DNA from: JAKZVK01 sp965248255
GTDB taxonomy: Bacteria > Acidobacteriota > Terriglobia > Bryobacterales > UBA6623
Assembly (NCBI GenBank): GCA_965248255.1
Contig: CBDFIW010000003.1
Location: 2,294,001-2,358,000 of the forward strand
Direction: 5' to 3'
DNA length: 64,000 nucleotides
Under the pieces are notes generated by a model. It saw only the letters and a list, made by a program, of their open reading frames with translations. It was not told the DNA's origin and made no database searches. Position 1 is the first letter of the stretch. Every line of letters begins with the position of its first letter. Shown piece after piece: positions 49,939-58,179 of the stretch. A program made the translations under genes and the position numbers.

Positions 49939-52356
49939 CTAACTACGCTCGGTTAATTCGGATAGAGGCGGGCGGGGTTTCGGGCCGATGGGGAGGCGGC
50001 TGGCCAGCATGCCCGTCACCGCGCCGACGACCAACGACGTCGGCATAATCCAGAGAAACGAGGGCCCCGGCTCGCCGGTGAACAGCTCCCAAAAGGCGAT
50101 CAGGACCGCATCGATGATGCCGGCCGTTACGCCGACCCACGCGCCAAACGTCGTTGCCCATGGCACGAACATCGCCAGGAAGAACAACACGAATAGCGGC
50201 GACACCAGCAGGTTCACGACACGGTTGATGACTTCGAGCAGATTGCCCGGCACGATGCTGACGAAGGCCGTCAAGCCCAGCACGACCAGCCCGATGACTA
50301 CGGATATGTATTTGGCGAGCCGCACACGCTCGGTATCCTCCATCTTTTGCCTGCGGAAGCGGTCGACGAAGTCCACCGTAATCACTGAACAAGAGGAGTT
50401 CACGCCGGATGACAAACTCGACATGGCGGTGGCGAGGAGTCCTGCGACCACAAGGCCGCTGATGCCGATCGGCAAGCCAAACACAATGAAGTGCGGGAAG
50501 AGTTGGTCGGCATTGGTGTAGATCGTCTGTCCGTCGGGCACTCGGTGCGGGTTGGCGTGGAAGTAGGCGAACAGTGAAAGGCCGAGCAGAACGATGAATA
50601 TCATCACTATGGCATCGGCGGCGATCTGAGTGAACACGGCTCGGCGCGCGCCCCGCACGTCGCTTGTCGAGAGATAGCGCTGGATGGCCATCTGGTCAGA
50701 GCCCGCCGTACAGATGTGCCAAACGAACGTCGCGAGGAACGCGAAGCCGACGGTCACCCGAGCGTCCGTCTCGAAGCCGAACTTCGGTTCCTGCCAAGAT
50801 TCCGGCCAGGTGGTAGGCCACCAGCCGCCGACCCCGCCCATGATGACGGTGATTGTCCCCAGCGTGAGCAGTGCGCCGCCCACCAAGATGAATGTTTGCA
50901 CCACATCCGTGAACACGACGGCTCGAAGGCCTCCCATCGAGGTGTAGGCGAGTGTCACCGAAACAAGGATGATGCAAACCCAGGGGTACCAGCTTTCGTC
51001 GATTCCCAGCACGGGCAGCAGGATCTTGCTTGAGGTGGCATAGATGATCGCCGCCATCCAGAACAGGCGGATTGTGAGGAAGATGAGCGAGCCCATCATC
51101 CGAATGCTTGCCCCCAGACGGGCCTGCAGAATCTCATACGCGCTGGTCACACGCAGTTTCATGATGTAGGGGATCAAGACCCATCCCACGACCAACACCA
51201 CGAGCGGGGAGGCGATGACCCCCGAGGCGATCATCGGTCCGTACTTGATGATCTCGCCGGGAACCGCCACGTAGCTGAGCGTACTGAGCAGTGTCGCGAA
51301 GAGGGAGAGCCCTACCGCCCAGGGGCGCATGTTGCGTCCGCCGAGCAGGTAGTCTTCGGTGGTCTTGACGCGACGCGAGTAGTACCAGCCCACCAGCAAC
51401 ATGCCGACGCCGTACAGGGCGATGGCCGCCCAGTCGAGCCACGCCATCTGGTGGGGAACGCGACGGCCGATACGGAGGATGGCGTTGGCCGCGGCGGCAC
51501 GCACACCCGGTTCGGTATCGTCGAGTAACGGTTCAAGGGTCGGCAGATCGCCGTCAACGCCTGCCCGGGCCAACGCTGCGCACAACTGGTAGCGCTGCCT
51601 TTGGTTGCCGCGGACGCCATGGTCGACGAGAGCCCCTTTCCAGTGGTCGCGCCGATCTTCGGGGGCATGCACGAACGCCGCACTCATCAGGAAAGCGCCT
51701 GCCAACGTTGTGCCGGGCTCGCGGCTCGCCGCTTGGTCGAGGTTTTGCCAGGTCTCGGGAGAGACTTGGGGCAGCTCGAAGAGCACGTAGCCGGCTTGTG
51801 CTCTCACGACCGGCTCCGAAGCATTGAGCAAAGCGGCCAAGGAGGATTCCGACTCGGCCACACCGTTCGCGGCGCGGATCCAGTCGGTGTAGACCCCTAG
51901 CGGGCCGCTATTGAATGTCTCGTCGGCACTTTCGGTCCGAAGAGATGCTGGATAGACGCCGAGTTTTGCGAGCGTTTCGAGAGCAACAAGACGGTCAGGG
52001 GCGCTGGTGTCTTCCAAGACCTGCTCGATTTTTTCGATCCAGGTGCCACGTTCTTGCGGGCGGGCCGCACCGCGCGCGAGAACGCCCCACAGGTCAATTC
52101 GTGAGTGTGGTTTGTGGCCGGACGAAGCGAGGTCGTCCGCAAACGCGTCTCGGACGCCGGCGGGGTAGTCGAGGGCTAGCAAATAGTGTGCGGCCTCCAC
52201 GCGCGCGGAACGGCTTTCGAGCGCCTGCCGAAGCACCTCGACCGCTCGTTGTCGTAACTCGGGGGAGACGCCGCCGGGGGTTTCGGCGGCGGCTGGAGGC
52301 GCGGCCACGAGCAACATAGCGGCGACAAAGCACGAGAGCTGGTGCAAGCGGGTCAT
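49939..52356 (-). CDS. Sodium:solute symporter (SSS) with an N-terminal HEAT-like domain
   Basis: 805 residues from ATG 52356, which gives a signal peptide (QLSCFVAAMLLVAAPPAAA). Residues 27-300 are helical, HEAT-like repeats (ARVEAAHYLLALDYPAGV, LDDTEPGVRAAAANAILRIG), presumably periplasmic. From about 305 comes a complete SSS transporter of about 13 helices: DYLLGGRNMRPWAVGLSL, LSYVAVPGEIIKYGP, AYTSMGGLRAVVFTDVVQ and TAMSSLSSGVNSSCSVI (Na-site region). The substrate is likely a sugar, sugar acid or similar organic solute. The extra domain is uncommon for the family. Neighbours suggest a sugar-acid pathway. Confidence 0.87.
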   Translation of the reverse strand: MTRLHQLSCFVAAMLLVAAPPAAAETPGGVSPELRQRAVEVLRQALESRSARVEAAHYLLALDYPAGVRDAFADDLASSGHKPHSRIDLWGVLARGAARPQERGTWIEKIEQVLEDTSAPDRLVALETLAKLGVYPASLRTESADETFNSGPLGVYTDWIRAANGVAESESSLAALLNASEPVVRAQAGYVLFELPQVSPETWQNLDQAASREPGTTLAGAFLMSAAFVHAPEDRRDHWKGALVDHGVRGNQRQRYQLCAALARAGVDGDLPTLEPLLDDTEPGVRAAAANAILRIGRRVPHQMAWLDWAAIALYGVGMLLVGWYYSRRVKTTEDYLLGGRNMRPWAVGLSLFATLLSTLSYVAVPGEIIKYGPMIASGVIASPLVVLVVGWVLIPYIMKLRVTSAYEILQARLGASIRMMGSLIFLTIRLFWMAAIIYATSSKILLPVLGIDESWYPWVCIILVSVTLAYTSMGGLRAVVFTDVVQTFILVGGALLTLGTITVIMGGVGGWWPTTWPESWQEPKFGFETDARVTVGFAFLATFVWHICTAGSDQMAIQRYLSTSDVRGARRAVFTQIAADAIVMIFIVLLGLSLFAYFHANPHRVPDGQTIYTNADQLFPHFIVFGLPIGISGLVVAGLLATAMSSLSSGVNSSCSVITVDFVDRFRRQKMEDTERVRLAKYISVVIGLVVLGLTAFVSIVPGNLLEVINRVVNLLVSPLFVLFFLAMFVPWATTFGAWVGVTAGIIDAVLIAFWELFTGEPGPSFLWIMPTSLVVGAVTGMLASRLPIGPKPRPPLSELTERS

Positions 52357-52554
52357 GCGAGAGAGCGGGTCGAGGATAGCGCCAGGCGGGATTCTGAATG
52401 ATAGCGCGACGAAATGATCGCGTGCGTGGCCTATGCCGCCGTGATCCATCCGTAGGCCGCAGCAGTTTGGGTCCCAGCGTCCTTGTGACGCGGCGGGTGG
52501 GCTCGAAGAAAGCGGCTGTTCCGAAGAGAACGGCTCAAAGGCCCCTGCCGGGAC

Positions 52555-52640
52555 TGTAGATCCATTGGGCCTAGTTTTCCCACGGCTTGCGCCGTGGGCT
52601 ATTCTCAATCGCCCCTGCCGGGGCTCCCGTACGCCCTCCA
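52555..52640. repeat. REP-like double-hairpin repeat, copy 3, overlapping a gene end
   Basis: Hairpin CCCACGGC-TTGC-GCCGTGGG (52579-52598), then CTATTCTCAATCGCCCCTGC and CGGGGCTCC. The second half lies inside the 3' end of the MDR dehydrogenase gene and encodes its last residues (YGSPGRGD). A partial unit, GGCCCCTGCCGGGACT, precedes it near 52540. Confidence 0.7.
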
Positions 52641-53639
52641 CTGGAAGATCACACCGAGCATGTTCTTCTCACGACGGTAGGCCATCTCATAGGCCTCAAC
52701 GAGATCGGTGTAGGGGAAGCGGTGAGTGACCAGCCTTTTCGGCTCCAAGCGGCCCTCCTCCATCAGCGAGAGCACATGAGCGCAGGTCCTCTCGTCGGCA
52801 AAGCGCTCTTCGGGGGTGGGGTAGAGGTAACCGCTCTCGTTACAGACCGCCTGCAGCGAGATGCCTTTGATGTAGAACAGCTCCAGGGCCAAGGGGTTGA
52901 AGTCGAGGGGCTTCTCGCCCCGCCCGGTGAGAGCGACGATCGAGACGCGGCCGTTGGTACGCACCACTTCGAGGGCCGTGCGGAAGGCCGGCCAGGGGTT
53001 CGCTGTGAGGATCACCAGGTCAATGCCGACGCCGCCGGCGAACTCGTCGAGCTTGGCTTCCAGGTCGGGGTCGTTCGATAGGAAAGCCTCGTGCGCTCCC
53101 ATGCGTTTCGCCATCTCGAGTCGAACTGGGCTGTTGCCTAAACCGACGACACGTCCACCGAAGAGCGGCCCGAGCGCCACTGCGCCGAGCCCCAGAACGC
53201 CCAAGCCGACGACGGCCACGTTCTCACCGGGCACGAAGTGCGCCTTGCGGTAGCACTTTGAACTGAGCGCGTAGAGGTGAGCGTAGACGGCGTTCTCGGG
53301 ATCGACCCCTTCCGGTACTTTGACGATGCACTCGGACTCGGGGGCAACGTATTCGGATTGGTGGTGATAGCGCGACACGACGCGGTCGCCCACTTGAAAC
53401 CGTGTGACTCCGGAGCCGATGCCGCGCACAACTCCGAGGTTGCTGTCGCCCACCCAGCGAGGGAAGTCCGGCGCACCCGGCACTTGCTCGGCGCCCTCGT
53501 AGTTGCCGCGGTCGGTGCCGATCTTGAGCGCAGAGATCTCGGTCTCGACCCAGATCTGGTCCGACGCAAGATTCGCCGTGTCGAGCGGCACGTCTTCGAT
53601 CCGCAGGTCACGCGGACCATGCAGGATAGCGATCTTCAT
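52605..53639 (-). CDS. MDR-family (zinc-type) dehydrogenase
   Basis: 344 residues. A medium-chain dehydrogenase: an N-terminal GroES-like domain (WVGDSNLGVVRGIGSGVTRF, VGDRVVSRYHHQSEYV) and a Rossmann domain with VAVVGLGVLGLGAVALGPLF. The usual catalytic-zinc Cys is not obvious (GTDRGNYEG in its place), so zinc-independent chemistry is possible. The start overlaps the lactonase stop as ATGA (53636-53639), so the two are translationally coupled. With the lactonase this suggests sugar oxidation followed by lactone opening. The C-terminal residues come from a REP-like repeat. Confidence 0.85.
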   Translation of the reverse strand: MKIAILHGPRDLRIEDVPLDTANLASDQIWVETEISALKIGTDRGNYEGAEQVPGAPDFPRWVGDSNLGVVRGIGSGVTRFQVGDRVVSRYHHQSEYVAPESECIVKVPEGVDPENAVYAHLYALSSKCYRKAHFVPGENVAVVGLGVLGLGAVALGPLFGGRVVGLGNSPVRLEMAKRMGAHEAFLSNDPDLEAKLDEFAGGVGIDLVILTANPWPAFRTALEVVRTNGRVSIVALTGRGEKPLDFNPLALELFYIKGISLQAVCNESGYLYPTPEERFADERTCAHVLSLMEEGRLEPKRLVTHRFPYTDLVEAYEMAYRREKNMLGVIFQWRAYGSPGRGD

Positions 53640-54616
53640 GGGTAGACCAAGCTCCCGGGTTTCCTGATGCGGATTTGAAAAAGCGTCTTGCCCGCGGTCA
53701 CGTAGAGGGTGCTCCGGTCGTCTCCGCCGAAGGTGCAGTTCGTCACGGCGTCTTCCGGGATCGGGATCCGTCCGAGCAACATGCCACCAGGACTGATGAC
53801 GTAAACACCGGCGTGATTCTCCGGCGGATTCGCGTTGTTGCCCGCGGCGCCGTAGATGTTGCCCTCGACGTCGATCGCCATGCCGTCAATGCCGCGGCCT
53901 TCGCCAAAGCTGTAGTGCTCGCGGCCGTTTGCGAGTGTTCCGTCTTCTTCAACATCGAACTTCACGACGCGTGCGCGCCGCGGCGGGCCGGGTTGGGTGT
54001 CGGCGACGTAAAGCGTCTTGCCGTCGGGTGAGAGGCCGATGCCGTTGGGCTTCGTGATGTCGGGCTGCGTCGCGACGCGCCGCAGGCTGCCATCGGTGTC
54101 GATCAGGTAAACGTCTTCGGTTTCGAGCTCACGTCCCCCCTGGCTGCCGTAACGCGGGTCGGTGAAGTAGATGCGGCCGCTTCGATCGACGGTCAGGTCG
54201 TTGGGGCTATTGAGCCTCTTGCCTTCATAGCGGTCGGCTAGCACTTCGACTTTGCCGGTCGATAGATCGGTGCGGGTGACCTGGCGCCCTCCGCCGACAT
54301 CCGCCCCCTCGCAGGCGATCAACCGTCCTTGAGAGTCGAAAGCCAGGCCGTTGGCGCGCCGGCTGGGATTGCGAAACTCGCTCCACGCCCCGTCCGGGCT
54401 GTATTTGAGGATGCGGTTGCCGCGAATCTCGCTGAAGTAGACGTTGCCCTCGGCGTCCGCTGCGGGGCCTTCGGTGAAGGCGATCGACGTCGCCGTCGAG
54501 AGGCTTGCGTCAGGTTCCAAGAGCGCCGTCGGCTCCGGAACCGTTGCCTCCGACCCGCAATGGAGGAGTGCCACAAGAGAAAAAACGAGCAACAGACAAC
54601 CGAGCGTTCTTGCCAA
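53636..54616 (-). CDS. SMP-30/gluconolactonase-like lipoprotein
   Basis: About 326 residues from TTG 54616, with TTG 54619 also possible; TAGGAG lies 7 bases upstream, while longer ORF starts to 54766 run into the mobA side. A lipoprotein signal (LGCLLLVFSLVALLHC) ends in the lipobox LLHC. The SMP-30 propeller follows: FTEGPAADAEGNVYFSEIRG (metal Glu), SRRANGLAFDSQGRL, LNSPNDLTVDRSGRIYFTDP (Asn), and KPNGIGLSPDGKTLYVAD. It is probably a sugar lactonase on the cell envelope. It overlaps the MDR gene by four bases. Confidence 0.82.
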   Translation of the reverse strand: MARTLGCLLLVFSLVALLHCGSEATVPEPTALLEPDASLSTATSIAFTEGPAADAEGNVYFSEIRGNRILKYSPDGAWSEFRNPSRRANGLAFDSQGRLIACEGADVGGGRQVTRTDLSTGKVEVLADRYEGKRLNSPNDLTVDRSGRIYFTDPRYGSQGGRELETEDVYLIDTDGSLRRVATQPDITKPNGIGLSPDGKTLYVADTQPGPPRRARVVKFDVEEDGTLANGREHYSFGEGRGIDGMAIDVEGNIYGAAGNNANPPENHAGVYVISPGGMLLGRIPIPEDAVTNCTFGGDDRSTLYVTAGKTLFQIRIRKPGSLVYP

Positions 54617-54777
54617 CAATGAACTCCTACGTCCAAGCCCGGGTTGGCTCAGCTCCGCAAAGTGCACCCGGCCGGCGAGCAATCCATGGATTATACTATC
54701 GCCCGCCGAAGCATTGGTCACAGGGTAGAATCGAGGCGCGGGCTTGGCGGTGGCGCCCGGCATCAAAGGCCAAACGC

Positions 54778-55377
54778 ATGACGGACGCAGCGGGCTACAT
54801 CCTCGTCGGCGGCAAAAGCTCGCGCCTGGGCCGCGACAAGGCGCTGATCGAGGTGGGCGGAACGCCGTTGGTCCTGAGGGTGGCGCACGCGATGCGCGCC
54901 GCCGTCGAAGACGTCGCGCTCGTGGGTTCGCCCGAGAAATACAGCCACCTCGGGTTGCGGGTCATCCCGGATCCCATTGCCGGCTTCGGCCCGTTGGCCG
55001 GCATCCTAGCCGCACTCGAGGACTCTTCGCGGCAGTGGAATCTGATCACCGCGTGCGACATGCCGAACCTGACGGCGGAGTTTCTGAGGTTCCTACTGCG
55101 ACGGGCGGCCGAAGAGCAAGCGGAGGTGCTCTTGCCGGCCGACGAGAACGGCCGAGCCGACCCCTTGTGCGCCGTGTATGCTTCCTGCTGCCGGGCGGCG
55201 ATCCGGCACGCCGTCGAGGCAGGCCGGCACAAGATCACCGGCGCTTTCGAGGGGCTGCGCGTCAGAACACTTACCCCGGTCGACTACAAGCAATACGAAC
55301 AACAGGGTGAGCTGTTCGCGAATCTCAACACGGAGGACGACCTTGCACGCGCGGGACTGGGCCCCCCCTCGAGCTAG
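54778..55377 (+). CDS. mobA: Molybdenum cofactor guanylyltransferase
   Basis: 199 residues from ATG 54778 (MTDAAGYILVGGKSSRLGRD). GTP-binding loop GGKSSRLGRDKALIEVGG, then IPDPIAGFGPLAGILAAL, and ITACDMPNLTAEFLR with the metal Asp. It attaches GMP to molybdopterin to form the cofactor of DMSO-reductase-type enzymes. The C-terminal end (FANLNTEDDLARA) is typical of MobA. The length is normal. It is divergent from the lactonase lipoprotein. Confidence 0.9.
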   Translation: MTDAAGYILVGGKSSRLGRDKALIEVGGTPLVLRVAHAMRAAVEDVALVGSPEKYSHLGLRVIPDPIAGFGPLAGILAALEDSSRQWNLITACDMPNLTAEFLRFLLRRAAEEQAEVLLPADENGRADPLCAVYASCCRAAIRHAVEAGRHKITGAFEGLRVRTLTPVDYKQYEQQGELFANLNTEDDLARAGLGPPSS

Positions 55378-55422
55378 AGGCGCTACCATGAAGTTTCTCC
55401 GCCCGCGCCACGATCCTCCTTC

Positions 55423-56631
55423 GTGCCCGACCGACCTAAGGCCCCGATCATCCCCTCGCACCGCTGGATGACGTGGGGGCTCGGCCTCGCTTTGCTGATT
55501 CGCGTCGCCTTCCCGGCCGCCAATTATCTGGACCTGACTGAGATCCACCACACGGACTCGTACTCTTACGCCAAAGACGCTTATCACGTCGTAGACGACG
55601 GCATTTGGGACTTCTGGCGGCGGCCGCCCGGCTACCCGCTGTTTCTTATTGTGGCCGGGGCTCTCGTCGCCGGCGGCCAACTCAACCTCAACCTCATCCT
55701 GCTCGCGCACTGCCTGTTGGGCATTGCCACCTGCGCCTTGGTGTATTGGGGTGCGCGACGCCTCTTCGGGGACTCCACAGCGCGCTGGGCAGTGCTGTTG
55801 GCCGGCTTCGACTTGACAAGCGCCGTGTACGGCAACCTGATGCTCTCGGAGTGCTTGTTCGCGACCCTGCTGACGGCGGCCGCGCTGTGCTTGCTCGTGG
55901 GTCAGACGCCGAAAGCTACTGCCGGCTCAGCGGTCCTGTTGGCGGCGGCATGCTATGTGCGCCCCGTTGGTCTGGTGTTGGCCGTTCTGTGGCCGCTCAT
56001 GCTGTGGCTCGTGCTTCGGAATCGCAAAAAGGCCATCGTATTCTTCTCAGTGGCCTGGCTGCTTCTGATCCCATGGCTTGTGCGGCAAAAGGTGAAGTTC
56101 GGGGACTTCATGTTCTTCGGGATCACGCACGAGAATCCGCTGCTCCACAATGCGGCCTACGTGCTGGCGGAGATCGAGGGCAGGCCCGTCAAACTCGTTC
56201 AGCAGAGGCTCACCGAGACGGTGCCGTTTAACGAATGGCCCTCGAAGGGATACGAGATTCTTCTCTCCCACCCCTTCGTCTTCTTGTACACCGTAGCGAA
56301 GGGTGTGCCCGTGACTGTGCTTTCTCCGGCGCCGGACGCTTTCCGGGCAATGTTTCCGTCGGCAGCGCCGTGGTTTCACGGGGCCGGCGTCGTATTAGCG
56401 TGTCTGTTCTGGGTATGGCTGCCGCTCACGCCGTTCGCTCTAAAGGAAAAAGCGGGGCTGTTCTTGCTTGTTACGGCCCTTTACCTGATCGTGATTCCGG
56501 GCCCGCAAGGGCGGTCGCGGTTTCGGGTACCCGCCATGCCGGTGTTGGCGATCTGCGCGGCGATTGGGTTGAGCCGCCTCGAGGCCCGCGGACGGAAGCC
56601 GTCGCAGCAGATCGGGTATCCTGACCTCTGA
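55423..56631 (+). CDS. Polytopic membrane glycosyltransferase (PMT/ArnT-like)
   Basis: 402 residues from GTG 55423; ATG 55466 is an alternative. About ten membrane helices. The first extracytoplasmic loop has HHTDSYSYAKDAYHVVDDG with the conserved Asp of GT-C transferases, and RPPGYPLFLIVAGALV follows. Others: LLSECLFATLLTAAALCLL and AAACYVRPVGLVLAVLWPLM. GT-C enzymes use polyprenyl-phosphate sugars, matching the type made by the glycosyltransferase at 24647-25623. The acceptor is unknown. The radical SAM gene begins 11 bp downstream. Confidence 0.8.
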   Translation: MPDRPKAPIIPSHRWMTWGLGLALLIRVAFPAANYLDLTEIHHTDSYSYAKDAYHVVDDGIWDFWRRPPGYPLFLIVAGALVAGGQLNLNLILLAHCLLGIATCALVYWGARRLFGDSTARWAVLLAGFDLTSAVYGNLMLSECLFATLLTAAALCLLVGQTPKATAGSAVLLAAACYVRPVGLVLAVLWPLMLWLVLRNRKKAIVFFSVAWLLLIPWLVRQKVKFGDFMFFGITHENPLLHNAAYVLAEIEGRPVKLVQQRLTETVPFNEWPSKGYEILLSHPFVFLYTVAKGVPVTVLSPAPDAFRAMFPSAAPWFHGAGVVLACLFWVWLPLTPFALKEKAGLFLLVTALYLIVIPGPQGRSRFRVPAMPVLAICAAIGLSRLEARGRKPSQQIGYPDL

Positions 56632-56642
56632 GTGCAGACTCC

Positions 56643-57764
56643 ATGACCAAGAGCGCCCAGCCTCGTTCCTTCCTGCGGCATCTGCTCGGGGTCAAGTGGA
56701 AGACCGCTGGAGGGCGTCGCATCACGCCCCCGTTTGTAACGCTCTATGTGACGACGCGGTGCGATGAGGAATGTATCCACTGCTATTACTGGGACGAGTT
56801 GAATCCGCAGCCGAACCGGGACTTCCGGCTCGACGAGTTCGAGCGGACGCTGTCGTCGATGGGCGAGATTTACAACCTGTTCATCGGGGGTGGCGAGCCC
56901 TTCCTGCGAGCGGACTTGGCCGACATCCTGCTGATCGCCGCGCGACAAAACGCGGTTGCGAACCTGTATGTGCCCACCAACGGTCAACACACCTCGCGGG
57001 TGGTCGAGACGCTTGAGAAGACCTTGACCACCGCACCGGCCATGCGCTTCCACCTCAACCTGAGCATCGATCACACCGACGAAGAGCGGCATGACTTCAT
57101 TCGCGGCAAGGAGAGGGCCTGGGCACGAATGCTCGAGACGGCCGAGGCCGTCCGGCCGTTCAGGAAGCGCTTCGGAAACTTGGTCGTCCACACCCTGACC
57201 ACGGTCATGAAAGAGAACCAGGACGATATCCTCGCGATCTACGAAGAACTGCAGCGTCGCTTCGAGCCCGACGGGGCTTCGTTCAACTACTGCCGGGGAC
57301 ACCCGCTCGACCCAAGCCAGACGGATTTGAAGCCGGAAATCTATCAGGCCTTGTCGCGGCGGATGGAGAAGGACTTCCGCGAGGGCCGATGGCCCGATGG
57401 CGGGAGTGCCTACGGCGCCGGCAATCACATCCTCGACCAGCAAGTGCGCCGCAGCGTGGAGCGCACAGTCACCGAAGACCGGGCGCAGTTCTCATGCGTG
57501 TCCGGCCGGCTGGCCTGCGTGATCTACAGCAACGGCGACGTGGTCGAGTGCGAGGTCAATAACTCGAAGCTCGGCAACCTGCGGGATGTCGACTATGACT
57601 TTCGGCGGCTCTGGTTCACCGATGACGCCAACGAAGTGGCCGACCGCGCCGCCAACGGCTGCTTCTGCACGCACGAGTGCGGCCACTACGCGTCGACCAT
57701 TTACAGTATTCCGTTGGTCACGAAGATTAGCGGGCAGGCCGTGATGGCGGGGGCGCGGCGTTGA
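56643..57764 (+). CDS. Radical SAM protein with SPASM-like C-terminal cysteines
   Basis: 373 residues. The cluster motif is TTRCDEECIHCYYW (C-x3-C-x2-C) near residue 40, followed by LFIGGGEPFLRADLA (GGE motif), a strand TNGQHTSR and SIDHTDEERHDFIRG. C-terminal cysteines (CVSGRLACVIYSNGDVVECEVN, in part, and NGCFCTHECGHY) fit a SPASM or twitch extension with an auxiliary cluster. Such enzymes modify peptides, sugars or cofactors. Operon-like placement after a membrane glycosyltransferase suggests a role in an envelope glycan or a modified peptide, but the substrate is unknown. Confidence 0.85.
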   Translation: MTKSAQPRSFLRHLLGVKWKTAGGRRITPPFVTLYVTTRCDEECIHCYYWDELNPQPNRDFRLDEFERTLSSMGEIYNLFIGGGEPFLRADLADILLIAARQNAVANLYVPTNGQHTSRVVETLEKTLTTAPAMRFHLNLSIDHTDEERHDFIRGKERAWARMLETAEAVRPFRKRFGNLVVHTLTTVMKENQDDILAIYEELQRRFEPDGASFNYCRGHPLDPSQTDLKPEIYQALSRRMEKDFREGRWPDGGSAYGAGNHILDQQVRRSVERTVTEDRAQFSCVSGRLACVIYSNGDVVECEVNNSKLGNLRDVDYDFRRLWFTDDANEVADRAANGCFCTHECGHYASTIYSIPLVTKISGQAVMAGARR

Positions 57765-57784
57765 TGCAGCCTCCCGACGCCTTG

Positions 57785-57900
57785 TGGGTTTTCCAACGCC
57801 CTTTCAGGGCTCCCGGTGTAAGAGTTCCGGTACCCGGGGTTCCGCCCGGCGACGTCACCCCGGGCTAACATCCAACGCCGCTTCGCGGCTGAGGCAAGGC
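57785..57900. repeat. REP-like double-hairpin repeat, copy 4
   Basis: CCAACGCCCTTTCAGGGCTC, then a stem CCCGGGG (57833-57839) and CCCCGGG (57858-57864), then CTAACATCCAACGCCGC and TTCGCGGCTGAGG. The order matches the other three copies, though the first hairpin has a longer loop. Confidence 0.65.
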
Positions 57901-57942
57901 CGCGGGTTGGGGTGATGTCCCCTTCCGGTCATTGATCTGCAC

Positions 57943-58164
57943 TCATAGAGCCCGGATGATCCCGATAATAGCCAGCGCCGTACCGATGATCCATTTCCAA
58001 TGGGCAATCCAGAACCTGCCAAGAATCCCGAGTAGCTTAGCCAGTAGTGGCTGTTCGTAGTGACCCGCCGAAATGACGAAGATAGGACTGTTGGGATCGT
58101 TGGGTGGCGGTGGTACGTATTGACCCCGGTACCACTTCTTGATTCCTTCAACCAACCGCTTCAT
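57943..58164 (-). CDS. Small single-helix membrane protein
   Basis: 73 residues starting MKRLVEGIKKWYRGQYVPPP, with a C-terminal hydrophobic helix (IIGTALAIIGIIRAL) after FWIAHWKW. A Pro/Asn-rich middle (NDPNSPIF) precedes it. It lies 15 bp downstream of gatA on the same strand. A similar short pattern occurs in small membrane proteins of other bacteria, but no function is known to me. Confidence 0.5.
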   Translation of the reverse strand: MKRLVEGIKKWYRGQYVPPPPNDPNSPIFVISAGHYEQPLLAKLLGILGRFWIAHWKWIIGTALAIIGIIRAL

Positions 58165-58179
58165 TGATGAGATAGCTTG

